A stretch of DNA of 64,000 nt from DAIOEK01 sp963708715. GTDB lineage: Bacteria > Chloroflexota > Anaerolineae > Anaerolineales > Anaerolineaceae. The stretch covers positions 1-64,000 of the forward strand of contig CAVPSU010000002.1 in the NCBI GenBank assembly GCA_963708715.1, given 5' to 3'. A program made the translations under genes and the position numbers. The notes below the pieces were generated by a model, which ran no database searches, was not told the DNA's origin, and saw only the letters and a program-made list of their open reading frames with translations. Positions 63,663 through 64,000 of this stretch are shown here, piece after piece; the first letter of the stretch is position 1; every line of letters starts with the position of its first letter.

Positions 63663-64000
63663 ATGACACCTGATCCCACTTTCATTTCATCATTCATACA
63701 ATTTTTATCTGGATTCGCCGTCATATTCATGGTCGTGCTATGGGTCAGCCTCATTTTATGGACACTTCGTGATATCCGACGCCGTACCCGCGATAGCTTT
63801 TTAAGGGTACTATCTGTACTTCTCTCTACCTTGCTCTTTATTCCGGGCGTCCTGGTTTATTTAGTTGTACGTCCTCCACTGACCCTGGAAGAAGAGTATC
63901 AAAAGAACCTGGAAGAAGAAGCGCTTCTTCAAACGCTTGAAGAATCCTTGCAATGTCCCGGATGCTCGCGTAAAGTGGAACCCGATTGGATGGCTTGTCC
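63663..64000 (+). CDS. Membrane protein with zinc ribbon, cut by the window end
   Basis: An open frame of 112 codons without a stop before the right edge. Two membrane helices (FLSGFAVIFMVVLWVSLILW and SVLLSTLLFIPGVLVYLVV) flank the basic loop RDIRRRTRD. An acidic helix follows (LEEEYQKNLEEEALLQTLEE), and then the start of a zinc ribbon: CPGCSRKVEPDWMACP. GGAGA lies 7 bases upstream of the ATG. Function unknown; such ribbon proteins are common in Chloroflexota. Confidence 0.7.
   Translation, partial: MTPDPTFISSFIQFLSGFAVIFMVVLWVSLILWTLRDIRRRTRDSFLRVLSVLLSTLLFIPGVLVYLVVRPPLTLEEEYQKNLEEEALLQTLEESLQCPGCSRKVEPDWMAC

Overview
The window looks like a chromosome segment of a bacterium of the phylum Chloroflexota, probably class Anaerolineae. 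This is inferred from the gene set: a GT-C glycosyltransferase joined to an NHL propeller, a zinc-ribbon/cyclase/AAA/TPR giant, a DUF6159 membrane protein, cytochrome bd, and a glucosylglycerate-type osmolyte cassette. No rRNA, tRNA or CRISPR array was found, and nothing here fixes the species. Base composition is mosaic: pth-mfd, hsdM and the GH4/kinase/S8 stretch are visibly GC-rich, while the HerA-like gene and its surroundings are AT-rich.

Layout. 1-5.4 kb: uvrB (cut by the window edge), an RNA methyltransferase, and a large membrane glycosyltransferase/NHL gene, all broken by single-base frameshifts. 5.5-12.5 kb: intact genes for DUF6159, ModB with its PadR-type regulator, a secreted Ig-like protein, Pth and Mfd. 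12.5-25.1 kb: a defence island. One operon (minus strand) runs hsdM, membrane HerA-like ATPase, hsdS, Fic, hsdR, trypsin-like protease, unknown gene. It is bracketed by two ~130 bp inverted repeats, and outside these by two DUF559 nuclease genes embedded in G-run palindromes. 25.1-29.4 kb: a GH4 glycosidase, a PfkB kinase and a subtilase with eight 7-residue tandem repeats. 29.4-40.4 kb: cyclase/AAA/TPR regulator, dus-trmH, a membrane protein and rhodanese, ModA, an ADP-forming acyl-CoA synthetase, and DUF2007 and PH-domain proteins. 40.5-44.9 kb: an operon with a B12-binding mutase-like protein, opine dehydrogenase, ATP-grasp ligase and DUF2179 protein. 45.1-51.4 kb: a heterodimeric ABC exporter, an MFS transporter and an AlkZ-like protein. 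51.4-59.1 kb: an osmolyte cassette (sugar phosphorylase, two GT4 enzymes, UspA-GpgS fusion, histidine phosphatase) lying between a truncated and an intact arfB. 59.2-64 kb: cydAB with a UbiA prenyltransferase, radC, and a partial zinc-ribbon membrane protein.

How genes work together. PadR-modB and the distant modA share an identical-arm 17-bp operator, so a split molybdate transporter is probably one regulon. The defence operon combines restriction, a membrane-anchored motor, an autoinhibited AMPylase and a protease. The osmolyte cassette holds both a synthesis and a breakdown enzyme. CydAB and the prenyltransferase suggest quinol oxidation under low oxygen.

Caution. Reading frames are broken by many one-base indels, often in homopolymers, in 0-5.4 kb and 13.8-27.2 kb and nowhere else. 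Several are repaired by adding or removing one base at a conserved motif, and paired compensating indels are visible in hsdR. Most are probably sequence errors, but real decay of the island cannot be excluded. I call such genes CDS across the breaks and keep 'pseudogene' for structurally truncated or inserted copies.
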